Positions 1 to 9,451 are shown, counted from the stretch's first letter. The stretch: DNA of 64,000 nt from Martinezella lusitana (GCF_014207095.1 NZ_JACHBG010000007.1:287935-351934); one strand, 5' to 3'. The notes: a model not told the origin generated them from the sequence alone. Numbers and translations are program-made.

Positions 1-76
1 AATGGTTCCTGCCCGCTGTCCGATTTGAGACGTTCTTCCTCGTTGGCCTTCTCGGATATTTCAGTTCAGGATGATC

Positions 77-793
77 ATGGCGCACAATTCCAATGACAAG
101 AAACAGAAATCGGCGGTCTCCAAGTCGGATGCCGTCTACCGCACTTTGAAGCGTGCTATCCTCGACCAGGCGCTGGCGGCAGGAACGAAGCTGCCGGAGG
201 ATTCGATCGGCGATCGCCTCGGCGTCAGCCGGACGATCGTTCGGCAGGCGCTTGCCCGGCTCAATGGCGAAGGCTTGATCGAACAGCGCCCGCACAAGGG
301 CGCCTGCGTTGCTCAACCGAGCCTCGAGGACGGGCGCAACATCCTGGCGGTGCGCAGCGTCCTGGAAGCGATGGTGGTGGAAACGCTGGTTGGCAAACTG
401 ACATCGCAGCAGATCCGCCAGTTGGAAGCGCATGTCGATGCGGAAGATAATGCAAGGGCCAACAACGCCTCCACCTCGATCCAGCTTTCCGGCGAATTCC
501 ACGTGCTACTCGCCACATTGACCGAGAACGATGTGCTGTCGCGCTATGTCACCGAGCTCGTTTCGCGCTCGTCGCTTATTCTTTCGCTCTACGGCCGCCC
601 GCATTCCCCCGATTGTGCCGTCTCGGAGCATAGGGAGCTGATCGCAGCACTCGCCAGCGCCGATCGCGAGAAGGTACGAACCTTAATGACGGATCACATC
701 GAGGCCATCACCACCCGTGCCTTGTTGAAGGCGACGCCGGAGAAGGACTTTCCGGACCTGTTGAGCGCTTACGCGCGTGAGGAGGGGCTGTAG
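77..793 (+). CDS. GntR-family transcriptional regulator (FCD type)
   Basis: The protein of about 238 aa has an N-terminal winged helix (roughly residues 20-85, with the recognition stretch around SRTIVRQALARLNGEGLI) and an all-helical C-terminal FCD-type effector domain. These regulators usually repress a neighbouring catabolic or transport operon and release DNA when a small carboxylate binds. I prefer the ATG at 77 because AGG lies 7 nt upstream; an in-frame ATG at 71 would sit directly on that AGG. The regulated genes probably lie left of the window, since the right-hand neighbour is a convergent LysR gene. The effector cannot be told from sequence. Confidence 0.85.
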   Translation: MAHNSNDKKQKSAVSKSDAVYRTLKRAILDQALAAGTKLPEDSIGDRLGVSRTIVRQALARLNGEGLIEQRPHKGACVAQPSLEDGRNILAVRSVLEAMVVETLVGKLTSQQIRQLEAHVDAEDNARANNASTSIQLSGEFHVLLATLTENDVLSRYVTELVSRSSLILSLYGRPHSPDCAVSEHRELIAALASADREKVRTLMTDHIEAITTRALLKATPEKDFPDLLSAYAREEGL

Positions 794-881
794 CAGCCTG
801 CTCACAACTCGCGAGTACCGCACATCCTGCTCTCGAGGAGTAGAAATGAGAGATGGCGTGGGCGGAGCGCTTTGTCGCTCC

Positions 882-1778
882 CTACGCGCGCAATTTGAGA
901 GACAGCTGTTCGCCCACGAAATCCAGGAATACACGGGCCTTGGGTGCCAGATGTCGGTTCGATGGCCATAGGAGGCGCAGTGTTGTCGCGTCTCCGACAT
1001 ATCGATCAAGCACTTTCACCAGCGTACCGCGCGCGATGTCGTCCTCAACCGCGAAGTCGGGCAGAAAGGCCAGCCCGGCTCCCTGCCTTGCAAAGACGAG
1101 CTGCGGCTCAAGTGAATTGGTAATCGTTGCAGCAGGTAGCTCGATATCAATTGCGGCGTCGCCATCACGGAAGAGCCATCGAAGAAGCTTACCCGTCGCG
1201 ATTTGCCGGTACATTATGCAGGCATGCTGTTTCAGATCCTCGGGGGTTTCTGGAACGGTGCTTTGATTGAGATAATCGGGTGCCGCGACGACGATCTGAC
1301 GATAGGCGCCTACAACCCGCGACATCAGTCGCGAATCGGTCGCACGACCGGTACGCAGCACCACGTCAAAACCCTCATCGATCACATCGACCAGCCGATC
1401 AGAGCAATCGATGTCGAGCTCGATTTCCGTATAGCGTTTCTGAAATTCTGCCAGCATCGACATGAACGGCATTCCCGCCGATGGAAGACTGAATTTAAGC
1501 TTGCCGCGTGGAGCCTCGTGGATTTGAGCAAGGTCCAGTTCGGCAGCCTCCATCTCGGCCGCAATGCGCCGGCAGCGTTCGAGAAACAGACGGCCCTCAG
1601 GCGTGAGCGTGACGCTGCGTGTCGATCGGTGGAAGAGCTTCGTCTGTAAGCGTTCTTCCAAGCGCAGGACGGCCTTGCTTACGGCCGACGCCGAAATGCC
1701 AAGTCGGCGGCCGGCCTCGGTAAAGCTTCCGGAATCGGCAGCCTCCGTGAATGCGGCCAGGGAGCCAAGACGATCCAT
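882..1778 (-). CDS. LysR-family transcriptional regulator
   Basis: The 298-aa protein has normal LysR length. Residues 1-60 form the typical winged helix-turn-helix (starting MDRLGSLAAFTEAADSGSF), followed by the two-lobed periplasmic-binding-like co-inducer domain. The start is supported by GGAG 8 nt upstream. It is divergent from the MFS exporter at 1952, and a perfect inverted repeat lies in the 173-bp gap, so it most likely controls that exporter and itself. The subgroup resembles the many LysR proteins paired with oxidoreductases or drug exporters. The effector is unknown. Confidence 0.9.
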   Translation of the reverse strand: MDRLGSLAAFTEAADSGSFTEAGRRLGISASAVSKAVLRLEERLQTKLFHRSTRSVTLTPEGRLFLERCRRIAAEMEAAELDLAQIHEAPRGKLKFSLPSAGMPFMSMLAEFQKRYTEIELDIDCSDRLVDVIDEGFDVVLRTGRATDSRLMSRVVGAYRQIVVAAPDYLNQSTVPETPEDLKQHACIMYRQIATGKLLRWLFRDGDAAIDIELPAATITNSLEPQLVFARQGAGLAFLPDFAVEDDIARGTLVKVLDRYVGDATTLRLLWPSNRHLAPKARVFLDFVGEQLSLKLRA

Positions 1779-1800
1779 ACCAACTCCATAAGCGACAAAT

Positions 1801-1819
1801 ATTCATAAGTGAAATGAAT
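1801..1819. promoter_or_regulatory. Inverted repeat, candidate LysR operator
   Basis: ATTCAT and ATGAAT arms are separated by 7 nt in the gap between the divergent LysR gene and the MFS gene. The size fits the T-N11-A class of LysR boxes, and the site sits 22 nt upstream of the LysR start. The assignment is positional inference. Confidence 0.5.
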
Positions 1820-1951
1820 TGAAGCATATTTTTCATTCAAAAGCGACCCTTTACCCTTTGCCGTCGAAACAGGCGCTCGGCTGAGCATCGCTATGTGATG
1901 ACTGTCCCAACGGCTGGCGCTGTCCCGCAGATCTATTAAAGGAACACTCAA

Positions 1952-3178
1952 ATGACGAGAAGTCAGGCTCCGGCCATTCGCACTGATGACCCACCTGCCG
2001 GCAGCTCCTGCCAAACGGACAAGCTGCCGCTCGCGGGATTGCTCACCCTTGCAGGTGCGGCTTTCATGACGCTCATGACGGAAATCATGCCGGCCGGACT
2101 GTTGTCGTCGATGGCAAAGGGCCTGAGCATCTCCGAGAGCCTGACTGGTCAGTTCATCACCGCTTTTGCTTGCGGTGCATTGATCGCAGCCATTCCGGTA
2201 ACGGCCCTGACCCAAGGTGTGCGCCGCAGGCCATTGATGCTTGCCGCAATTGCCGGGTTCGCCGTCGTCAATCTGATCACCGCGCTGTCAACGAACTATG
2301 TGATTTCATTGATGGCGCGTTTCGCTGCGGGTGTATTCGGCGGTGTGGTTTGGTCATTGCTCGCCGGATATGCCGTCCGCATGACGCCGACGCATCTAGG
2401 CGGGCGGGCAATCGCGATATCCGGCGCCGGGGCTGCGGTCGCCCTCGTGCTCGGAGTGCCCGCCAGCACCCTTCTTGGTCGGATCATCGGTTGGCAAGGT
2501 GCTTTCGGCATCATGTCGGCAACCGCCGTTCTTCTGATCGTCTGCGGCCTCGCCGTCCTGCCCGATTTCCCGGGCCAGAAGAAGGGTGAACGTCCGTCCC
2601 TTGTCACCATAGTCTTGACGGCCGGAATTGGACCGGCGCTCCTCGTCGTCTTCACCTTCGTGGCGGCGCATAGCATTCTCTATGTCTACATCGAGCCATT
2701 TCTCGGGTCGGTTGCTCCGTCGAGAGATGCGGGTACGGCTCTCCTCATCTTCGGACTGGGTTCTTTTGTGAGCCTGTGGTTCGTCGGCGTAACTGTCGAT
2801 CGTTGGCTGCGTCCTCTCATCGCTGCAAGCGTCGTCATCTTCGCTTTTGCTGCATTGCTGCTCGGCATTTGCAGCGCAATGCCGGCGATAATTTATCCCG
2901 CCGTTTTCGCATGGGGGCTGGCGTTCGGCGGCTTTGCGACGTTGACGCAAACCATATTGGCGCGATTTGCCGGCAACACTGTGGATGTTGCCTTGTCGAT
3001 GAATACGACGGTCTGGAATTGCGCCGTTGCCGCCGCCGGGGCTGCGGGCGGAATATTGCTCGATGGAATAGGCCCGACATCCTTCCCGTGGGTTATCATT
3101 GCGATGCTGGCCGTGTCTTTCGGCGTGGTGGTTCTCGGGGTCAACAAGGTCCTGGCACGGGATGCTTGCTCAAACTGA
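1952..3178 (+). CDS. MFS transporter, drug/sugar efflux (DHA1, AraJ-like)
   Basis: The 408-aa protein has about 12 hydrophobic membrane segments, with a short N-terminal cytoplasmic tail of about 25 residues before the first helix. It reads like the DHA1 branch of the major facilitator superfamily (proton-driven export of arabinose, drugs or small metabolites), including the MTPTHLGGRAIAI loop after helix 4 typical of the AraJ/YdhP group. The start has AGGA 9 nt upstream. It is divergent from the LysR gene at 882-1778 and probably under its control. The substrate is not predictable. Confidence 0.85.
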   Translation: MTRSQAPAIRTDDPPAGSSCQTDKLPLAGLLTLAGAAFMTLMTEIMPAGLLSSMAKGLSISESLTGQFITAFACGALIAAIPVTALTQGVRRRPLMLAAIAGFAVVNLITALSTNYVISLMARFAAGVFGGVVWSLLAGYAVRMTPTHLGGRAIAISGAGAAVALVLGVPASTLLGRIIGWQGAFGIMSATAVLLIVCGLAVLPDFPGQKKGERPSLVTIVLTAGIGPALLVVFTFVAAHSILYVYIEPFLGSVAPSRDAGTALLIFGLGSFVSLWFVGVTVDRWLRPLIAASVVIFAFAALLLGICSAMPAIIYPAVFAWGLAFGGFATLTQTILARFAGNTVDVALSMNTTVWNCAVAAAGAAGGILLDGIGPTSFPWVIIAMLAVSFGVVVLGVNKVLARDACSN

Positions 3179-3207
3179 CCACAGCAATGACTGAATGAGT
3201 TTCGACG

Positions 3208-3247
3208 CGGCAAGGCCGGACACGGAAACCTGCGTGTGGCCTTGCCG
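3208..3247. terminator. Long hairpin after MFS gene
   Basis: CGGCAAGGCC and GGCCTTGCCG form a 10-bp stem, extended by an inner ACACG/CGTGT stem, starting 29 nt after the MFS stop codon and before the convergent ALDH remnant. There is no clear T-tract on either strand, so it could be a bidirectional terminator or a small dispersed palindrome. Confidence 0.55.
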
Positions 3248-3268
3248 TAGTCCGTCTGATCCGGGGCG

Positions 3269-3736
3269 CTATACCGGCAGAGCCGAGAGCGAAGCGTGAG
3301 TGCTTTTCAGCTCTGAATATTCGCTGAAGCCGTGCTTGCCGAGCTCGCGGCCGACACCGCTCCGTCTATGGCCGCCGATTGCCAGCTGCGGAGCGCCGCC
3401 ACCCATGCCGTTGATCCAGCTTCGACCTGCTTTGATACGACGGATAGCCTGGAACACAGTCGACAGGTTCATCGACCAGACATAGCCGGAACGACCGTAA
3501 GGCGCGTCATTCGCGTTGCGAATGGCCTCCTCTGCGGTCCTGAAGAGAAAAGTGGTCAATACCGGGCCAAAGATCTCGTCCCAGGCAATGGCCGTTTGCG
3601 GGATGACGTCTGTGAAAATCGTCGGAGGGTACAAGGCTCCGGCGTCGGAGAACTTGCTGCCGCCAACCAGTAGCTGCGCTTCGTCAGCCTTGCCTTGCTC
3701 GACATATTCAGCGACCTTGTCCAGATGCGCAGGGTG
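3269..3736 (-). pseudogene. Aldehyde dehydrogenase, C-terminal fragment
   Basis: The reading frame encodes only the last third of an NAD(P)-dependent aldehyde dehydrogenase: from HPAHLDKVAEYVEQGKA through the EEIFGPV-like motif (here DEIFGPVLTTF) to the GRELGKHGFSEYSELKS tail. The Rossmann part, the catalytic Cys and the general-base Glu are all missing. ALDH similarity stops at about 3736. The frame runs on for another 30 or so residues, but these are just antisense to a ParE-like sequence. It is therefore a remnant left by a rearrangement, not a working enzyme. Confidence 0.8.
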
Positions 3737-4003
3737 AATGAAGGCCTCGATCACTATCTGCAGGAGCCCGGCGTTGAACTTGCTCCCGGCTTCATTGACG
3801 CTCTCAAGGTCGCCTACGATCTCATCGCAAGGCATCCACAGGCAGGCTCACTGCGATTTGGATATGATTTGGGACTACCTGAACTGCGCAGTATTTCCCT
3901 ACAGCGATATCCCTATATCGCTTTCTACCGTGATCAACCGGACCATATCGATGTCCGGCGCGTGCTTCACGGCGAGCGGGATATTTGCCCGGACAATACA
4001 TGA
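3737..4003 (+). pseudogene. ParE/RelE-type toxin, N-terminally truncated
   Basis: The translation from about 3737 matches the ParE toxin pattern: a helix (FIDALKVAYDLIARHPQAGS), then RSISLQRYPYIAFYRD and HIDVRRVLHGERDI. About 15-20 N-terminal residues of the usual fold are replaced by sequence antisense to the aldehyde-dehydrogenase remnant. The open frame does continue up to a start at 3695, which would give a 102-aa hybrid protein. No antitoxin gene is adjacent, as expected if the upstream part was lost in the rearrangement. It is probably dead, but expression of the hybrid cannot be excluded. Confidence 0.65.
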
Positions 4004-4125
4004 ATCAGATAGCCACTGACGATCAGAGCCGTTTAGCAATCCAGGCTGCCTAATAACTTTGAATGCTGGTCGATACGGTGGTTAGATCGAAATCGATCGC
4101 TCGATCGACCTGATCCGCGCTCGCG

Positions 4126-4545
4126 CTATTTCGGATCCTCATACGAATATTGCGCGCACATCTGCCCGTTGCTCTTGGGAGCTCGCTCGCTCGTGAAGAC
4201 GGCAATTGCGGTCGTTCCCTCACCTTCGGCCCATGTTGCGACAAAGGTGACATCGCCGGAACCGCAGAGCTGGTTGTCGTTCTGAAGTTCAGGATCAGCA
4301 GGTTCCTTGACGCGATATACGGATGCCGGCACAGAGCGGCCATCCACATTGAAATGATCCGCGACAAGGTCGGAGAATTCCAGCGTCTCGCCGTTTTCGA
4401 ACTTGATGCTGAAATCATCCATCCAGACATCGCCGGTAACACTGATGGCGGTATTGCTCATCGCCGTATAGTGGTCCGCCTGCTGGGCGAAAGCGGCTGT
4501 GGCCATGAGGATGCTGAGGACGCTGGAAAGGAGAAGGCGGCGCAT
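4126..4545 (-). CDS. Small exported protein of unknown function
   Basis: The 139-aa protein starts with a clean signal peptide (MRRLLLSSVLSILMATAAFA, cut probably before QQADHY). The mature part of about 118 residues is acidic, has two cysteines (near LCGSG and MCAQY) that could form a disulfide in the periplasm, and has no catalytic motif that I recognise. It stands alone between the ALDH/ParE scar and locus A and may be monocistronic. Confidence 0.7.
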   Translation of the reverse strand: MRRLLLSSVLSILMATAAFAQQADHYTAMSNTAISVTGDVWMDDFSIKFENGETLEFSDLVADHFNVDGRSVPASVYRVKEPADPELQNDNQLCGSGDVTFVATWAEGEGTTAIAVFTSERAPKSNGQMCAQYSYEDPK

Positions 4546-4711
4546 TTTAATCCTTGAGGGAATCGCTGAGGGTCTTAGTTTCTCGCAAGCATCGCATCTT
4601 TTGCTTCAATCGCAGAGGCTCATTTTGAGTGGCTTCGTGCTTTGTCACTCGCGGTTCCCGAATTCATACCTGGACATTGAGAGCTTGGTCGAAGGCGTCA
4701 GATCGTGCCAG

Positions 4712-5608
4712 TCACCCTAGGGTGGGGTCCAGCCTGTCGCGCAGCCAGTCTCCGACAATCGATACCGACAATGTGGTGAGCACTATGATGACTGCCGGCG
4801 TCAACATGATCCATGGGGCCGACTGAATGTAGTCGCGACCATAGCCGACCATGTTGCCGAGGCTCGTTTGCGGCGGCTGAAGGCCGATCCCGAGGAAGGA
4901 GAGGCTCGATTCGAGCAGGATGACACCGGGAATATTGAGCGTCATGGCGACGATGATGGTTGTCGCGATATTGGGAAGAATATGCCTGAGATAGATGCGA
5001 ACCGGCGATGCGCCGATGTCGCGCGCTGCCACGGCATAGCCTCGCGCGTTGGCCGATATGGCAAGGCTGCGCGCAATGCGGGTGATGACCTCCCAGCCGT
5101 TGAGGCCGAGCAGCAGCACGAAGATAACAAGTGAATTGCCAAAAAACGCCAATACAGCAATGGCGATGATCATGAAAGGCATGGCTAGCTGGGCATCGAC
5201 CAGCATCAGGATCACCTGATCGACCCAGCCGCGAAAATAGGCAGCGAGAAATCCGAGCGTCACGCCGATAATAGTGGTGATAATGGTGGCTGCCACCGCG
5301 ATGATGATCGATATTCGGATCGAGGCTATGACGCGGGAGAAGACGTCACGTCCCAGTTGGTCCGTACCGAGCAGGTGCTCGAACGTGCCGCCAAAAAGGG
5401 CAGGCGGGCGAAGGCGCGCAAGGACGTTGGTGGCCATGAAATCATAGGGCGTCAACCAATAGGCGAATAGCGCGACGAAGAGCACCAGCGCGAGCCAGAA
5501 GATGGCGATCAACACCAGCGGCGGCCAGGTCGAAAAAAAGACATCGAGGCCGCTTTTTCGCTGCACCATGCCGCCTGGGGCAGCTGCGTTTTCGGCTTCT
5601 GCAGTCAT
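4712..5608 (-). CDS. ABC transporter permease, DppC/OppC type
   Basis: The 298-aa protein has an N-terminal OppC_N-type helix followed by five more membrane segments. The characteristic cytoplasmic loop is present (AARDIGASPVRIYLRHILPN). It forms the inner-membrane channel together with the permease encoded just upstream. I chose the ATG at 5608, 11 nt after the stop of that permease. A longer open frame upstream only overlaps the neighbouring gene. It is the last gene of locus A. Confidence 0.92.
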   Translation of the reverse strand: MTAEAENAAAPGGMVQRKSGLDVFFSTWPPLVLIAIFWLALVLFVALFAYWLTPYDFMATNVLARLRPPALFGGTFEHLLGTDQLGRDVFSRVIASIRISIIIAVAATIITTIIGVTLGFLAAYFRGWVDQVILMLVDAQLAMPFMIIAIAVLAFFGNSLVIFVLLLGLNGWEVITRIARSLAISANARGYAVAARDIGASPVRIYLRHILPNIATTIIVAMTLNIPGVILLESSLSFLGIGLQPPQTSLGNMVGYGRDYIQSAPWIMLTPAVIIVLTTLSVSIVGDWLRDRLDPTLG

Positions 5609-5619
5609 CGGCAATGCTC

Positions 5620-6555
5620 CTAAGTTTCGACCTGGTGCGGGGTGCGCATACGCGGGTCGATGACGCCGTAGAGAAGATCGACCGTAAAATTGGATATGAC
5701 CATCATCGCGCCAATCAGCAGGAGGATCACCTGAACCACGGCAAGGTCGCGAGAGGTGACCGATGAGATCAGCAGGCGACCAATCCCGGGCCATGAGAAC
5801 ACGCTTTCGACCACGACGGCGCCGCCAACCATCGAGCCAAGCATAAACCCGAAGATGGTGACGATGGGCACGGCCGCATTCGGCAGGACATGGCGAGTGA
5901 CGATCTTCCCCCATGGTACGCCCTTGGCACGGGCGGTCCTTACGAAAGGTTGTCCGAGCACCTCGACCATGGCCGAGCGGGCGTAACGCGCAATGACCGC
6001 TGCCCCGGCGATGGATAGCGTCACGATGGGCAATACCATGTGCAGCGGGGTCGCATAGCCCCCCGATGGCAGCCAACGCAATTGTACCGCAAAGATCAGC
6101 GCCAATACGAGGGCAAGGACGAAGGTCGGCACGGTAAAGCCTAGCACCGAGATCGACATGATCAGGCGATCGAACACAGAGTTGCGATGGAGTGCAGCGG
6201 TAATCCCGGCAAGAAGGCCAAGCGCTGTCTTCAGCACCAGCGTCGGTGCCATGATGGCAAGCGTTGCCGGAAGCCGGTCGAGTACGACATCAAGCGCTGG
6301 CCGGTTCTCTCGCATCGAATTTCCGAGATCGCCGTGCAGTACGGCGCCCAGATATTTATAGAATTGCACCCAGATTGGCTGATCGAGACCCCATTGGCGG
6401 CGGAATGCCTCGATGACCTCGGGCGGCGTCGTGGCGACATCGAAAAACCGGCTGAGGGGATCGCCAGACAGGCGCATCACAAAGAAGGCAAAGGTAACGA
6501 TGATGAACAGCGTCATCAGCGCCCGCAACAACCTGGAGAGAATGAACTGGGCCAT
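5620..6555 (-). CDS. ABC transporter permease, DppB/OppB type
   Basis: The 311-aa protein has a typical OppB/DppB start (MAQFILSRLLRALMTLFIIV), about six membrane helices and the permease loop RTARAKGVPWGKIVTRHVLPN. The ATG at 6555 is 2 nt after the upstream ATPase gene, indicating translational coupling. It pairs with the permease at 4712-5608 to form the pore for the locus A importer. Confidence 0.92.
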   Translation of the reverse strand: MAQFILSRLLRALMTLFIIVTFAFFVMRLSGDPLSRFFDVATTPPEVIEAFRRQWGLDQPIWVQFYKYLGAVLHGDLGNSMRENRPALDVVLDRLPATLAIMAPTLVLKTALGLLAGITAALHRNSVFDRLIMSISVLGFTVPTFVLALVLALIFAVQLRWLPSGGYATPLHMVLPIVTLSIAGAAVIARYARSAMVEVLGQPFVRTARAKGVPWGKIVTRHVLPNAAVPIVTIFGFMLGSMVGGAVVVESVFSWPGIGRLLISSVTSRDLAVVQVILLLIGAMMVISNFTVDLLYGVIDPRMRTPHQVET

Positions 6556-6557
6556 GC

Positions 6558-7553
6558 TCAAATCGCCTCGATACCGGAGGGGGAGGGATCGTTGACCAGG
6601 TGACACGCCACTGCTCGTCCGCCCGTTTCGACTAGATTGGGACGGATGGATCGGCAGGTGGCGCGCATCTGCGGACAGCGGGTATGGAATGGACAGCCGC
6701 TCGGGACGTTCACCGCACTCGGCGGATCTCCGTTCAGGACGATGCGACTGCGCCTGCTGCGTCCGGGTACAGGTACTGCCGAAACGAGCGCGCGGGTATA
6801 GGGATGAGCCGGGTTGGCGAAGATGTCTTCGACATTCCCGATCTCGACGATGCGTCCGAGATACATCACGGCGACTCGCTCGGCGATCTGACGGATTACC
6901 TTGAGGTCATGGCTGACGAAGACGCCGGTAAAGCCGATGCGGGCTCGAATATCCTCAAGCAAGTTGAGAACCTGCGCCTGCACCGAGACATCGAGCGCTG
7001 ACACGGGTTCGTCGAAGACAAGCAGTTCCGGGTCGAGGACGAGCGCACGTGCGATGATGACACGCTGGCGCTGACCGCCGGACATTTCATGCGGATAGCG
7101 ACTGCCATGATGGGCTAGCAGGCCGATCTGCCTCATGACGTCTGCGACAAGCGTTTTGCGGTCGGCGGCTGAGAGGTCCGGCCGATGGACGATGAGCGGT
7201 TCTTCGATCTGGTACCCCACAGGAATGCGAGGGTCGAGCGCTGCAAGCGGATCCTGGTAGACCATCTGCATGTGCCGGCGCATGCGGCGCCAATTGGCGT
7301 CTACCCTGGCGCTGACCCTTTCGCCACCAAAGCGGATCTCGCCGCTGCTTGCTGGAATATGTCCGAGCAGCAACCGGGCGGTCGTCGACTTGCCGCAACC
7401 GCTCTCGCCGACGATGCCAAGCATTTCGCCGGGTGCGACGTTGAAGGAAATCCCATCTACGGCTTTCAGCCGTTTGGTCGCGGAAAACAACAGGCCGCGT
7501 TGCCGCAGCTTGAAACTACGGCTCAGATTTTGGACTTTGAGCGCGCCTTTCAC
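6558..7553 (-). CDS. ABC transporter ATPase, OppF/DppF type
   Basis: The 331-aa protein has Walker A GESGCGKS, Q-loop YQDP, signature MSGGQRQRV, Walker B LLVFDEPVSALD and a His switch (VSHDL). The C-terminal oligopeptide-transporter extension carries the CPFHTRC cysteine cluster typical of the family. It is one of two ATPases powering the locus A importer. Its start overlaps the stop of the partner ATPase by 4 nt (ATGA). Confidence 0.94.
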   Translation of the reverse strand: MKGALKVQNLSRSFKLRQRGLLFSATKRLKAVDGISFNVAPGEMLGIVGESGCGKSTTARLLLGHIPASSGEIRFGGERVSARVDANWRRMRRHMQMVYQDPLAALDPRIPVGYQIEEPLIVHRPDLSAADRKTLVADVMRQIGLLAHHGSRYPHEMSGGQRQRVIIARALVLDPELLVFDEPVSALDVSVQAQVLNLLEDIRARIGFTGVFVSHDLKVIRQIAERVAVMYLGRIVEIGNVEDIFANPAHPYTRALVSAVPVPGRSRRSRIVLNGDPPSAVNVPSGCPFHTRCPQMRATCRSIRPNLVETGGRAVACHLVNDPSPSGIEAI

Positions 7554-8566
7554 AAACAGGCTCCTGTTGCGGCATGGGTCGGCATGCTTGAGGGTGCAAT
7601 GAGCATGCAGGCGGCGCGATGCTTAATCTGGCCGCCTACGGTGCGGAGCGTCGGCACGGCAAGCGAGCAGGCTTGCGTTGCGAGGGAACAGCGAGGGCCA
7701 AAGGGGCAGCCGGTTGGCAACCGGTCAGGCGGCGGCACCGTGCCTGGGATGGCAGTCAGCCTGCGGCGCGGCCCTTCAAGGTCAGGCAGAGCGGCGATCA
7801 GGCCGCGCGTATAGGGATGAGCAGGCCTGGCGAATAACGCTTTTGTCGGCGTGTCCTCGACGACCCGGCCGCAATACATGACGACGACGCGCTCGGTCAT
7901 TTCCGACACCATGCCGAGGTCATGAGAGATCAGCACGAGCGCCATGTTGCGCTCGCGCCGCAAATCATCGAGCAGGTCAAGGATCTGCGCCTGAATGGTC
8001 GCATCCAGCGCCGTCGTCGGCTCGTCGGCGACCAGAAGTTGAGGATCTCCGGCCAAGGCCATGGCGATCATCACGCGTTGGTTCATGCCGCCGGAAAACT
8101 CATGCGGATATTCGCTCATCCGGCGCGAGGCATTGGCAATGCCGACACGGTCAAGCAGGCGTTCAGCCTCTTTGCGGGCTTCCCCGCCATGCATGTTCCG
8201 ATGTAGCGCCAGGGCTTCGGTCAATTGCCAGCCGACCCGGTGCAGTGGATTGAGCGAACTGGCGGGATCCTGGAAGATCATGGCCACGCGTCCGCCGCGG
8301 ATCGCATTGAGTTCCGGCTCGGCCAATCCGAGCACTTCACGGCCGTCCAGTTTCACCGAACCTTCGACCCGGGCATTGGCGCCAAGTAGACCGAGGCTTG
8401 CCATCCAGGTGATCGACTTGCCGCAACCACTCTCGCCGACAATGCCAAGCGTCTCGCCACGCCGAACGGACAGGCTGACGCCGTGCAGCGCACGCGCGAC
8501 ATGATGCCGGCCACTGAAATCGACGCATAGATTAGAAATTTCAACAAGCGGGACGGCGTCAGCCAT
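7550..8566 (-). CDS. ABC transporter ATPase, OppD/DppD type
   Basis: The 338-aa protein has Walker A GESGCGKS, FQDPASSLNP Q-loop, signature FSGGMNQRV, Walker B LLVADEPTTALD, VSEMTERV after the His switch, and the C-terminal CPFGPRC motif. I chose the ATG at 8566 (MADAVPLVEISN), which overlaps the end of the upstream phosphoesterase gene by 8 nt. A longer frame upstream adds 30 unconserved residues. It is the partner of the ATPase at 6558-7553. Confidence 0.93.
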   Translation of the reverse strand: MADAVPLVEISNLCVDFSGRHHVARALHGVSLSVRRGETLGIVGESGCGKSITWMASLGLLGANARVEGSVKLDGREVLGLAEPELNAIRGGRVAMIFQDPASSLNPLHRVGWQLTEALALHRNMHGGEARKEAERLLDRVGIANASRRMSEYPHEFSGGMNQRVMIAMALAGDPQLLVADEPTTALDATIQAQILDLLDDLRRERNMALVLISHDLGMVSEMTERVVVMYCGRVVEDTPTKALFARPAHPYTRGLIAALPDLEGPRRRLTAIPGTVPPPDRLPTGCPFGPRCSLATQACSLAVPTLRTVGGQIKHRAACMLIAPSSMPTHAATGACL

Positions 8567-9422
8567 GTTGCGGTTCCATCTGCTGCTCGCGCAGCGCGCG
8601 CAAGGCGTTACGATCGATGGTGATGAGATGCCGCGCGACACCCTCGAGCACCACACAGCTCAAAACACCGGTGGCGTAGATTCCCGTGTCGACATTGATG
8701 CGATTGGGGAGGCTTTCGACGGAAGCACCTGACGTGTGACCATGCACTACGACCTTCCCGAAGTCGGTCGTGGAAGTCAAAAACCGGTCGCGGATCCATG
8801 TCAGATCTTCTTTGCGCTGGTCCGTGAGACTGCGGTCGGGATTGACGCCCGCATGGGCGAAGAAGTAGCCGCCCAGTTGATAGGATAGCGGCAGCCCGGC
8901 AATGAAATCTCTGTGCTGCTGCGGCATGCGGGCGATCAGCGCCAATCGCACGACCTCGGCCGCCGCCGGATTGGCCATGCCGCGCAGCACCTCCTCGGGA
9001 GAGAAGCCATAGGATGCAAGGGTCTCGAGCCCGCCCTTGCGGCCCCAGAGCGGCAGAATGGTCGCATCGGTTAAGAACTCGTTGAGCCAGGCATCATGAT
9101 TGCCGCTGAGGCAGACGACGCAAGTCCTCTCGTCGGCTTCATTTTGCTGGGCAGCGACCCGTTCGATGACCGATCGGGAATGCGGACCACGATCGATCAG
9201 ATCGCCGAGATAGACGATGACCGCACGTGCAATCGGATGCAATGCACGATCGGCATCGATGGCCACCTGCATGGCCAGCAGGTGATCGAGATGGCCATGA
9301 ATATCGCCGATGGCATAGATGCGCACATTCTTGGTATCGGCCGGCGATACATCGCGAAAATGGTTCCAGCCGCCACGGCTCAGGTCGATCGGGAGGGGCT
9401 GCCGCATGAAAGGGTTGGTCAC
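8559..9422 (-). CDS. Calcineurin-like (PPP-family) phosphoesterase
   Basis: The 287-aa protein carries the full two-metal phosphoesterase set in order: GDIHGHLD, GDLIDRGP, GNHDAW, a His in FFAHAG, and VVHGHT. This is the PPP arrangement seen in bacterial Ser/Thr phosphatases, lambda phosphatase and ApaH. There is no signal peptide, so it acts in the cytoplasm. It lies between the binding-protein gene and the ATPase genes and overlaps the next gene by 8 nt, so it is built into the transporter operon. That suggests it removes a phosphate from the imported substrate or from the product of the neighbouring phosphodiesterase. The substrate is not known. Confidence 0.88.
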   Translation of the reverse strand: MTNPFMRQPLPIDLSRGGWNHFRDVSPADTKNVRIYAIGDIHGHLDHLLAMQVAIDADRALHPIARAVIVYLGDLIDRGPHSRSVIERVAAQQNEADERTCVVCLSGNHDAWLNEFLTDATILPLWGRKGGLETLASYGFSPEEVLRGMANPAAAEVVRLALIARMPQQHRDFIAGLPLSYQLGGYFFAHAGVNPDRSLTDQRKEDLTWIRDRFLTSTTDFGKVVVHGHTSGASVESLPNRINVDTGIYATGVLSCVVLEGVARHLITIDRNALRALREQQMEPQHG

Positions 9423-9451
9423 TAAATTCGTCCTGCAGGGTCGGGAATGCC

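Noticed and set aside
864..881. 6-bp hairpin between the convergent GntR and LysR genes as terminator
   Set aside because: GGAGCG/CGCTCC is too short and lacks a T-tract on either strand.
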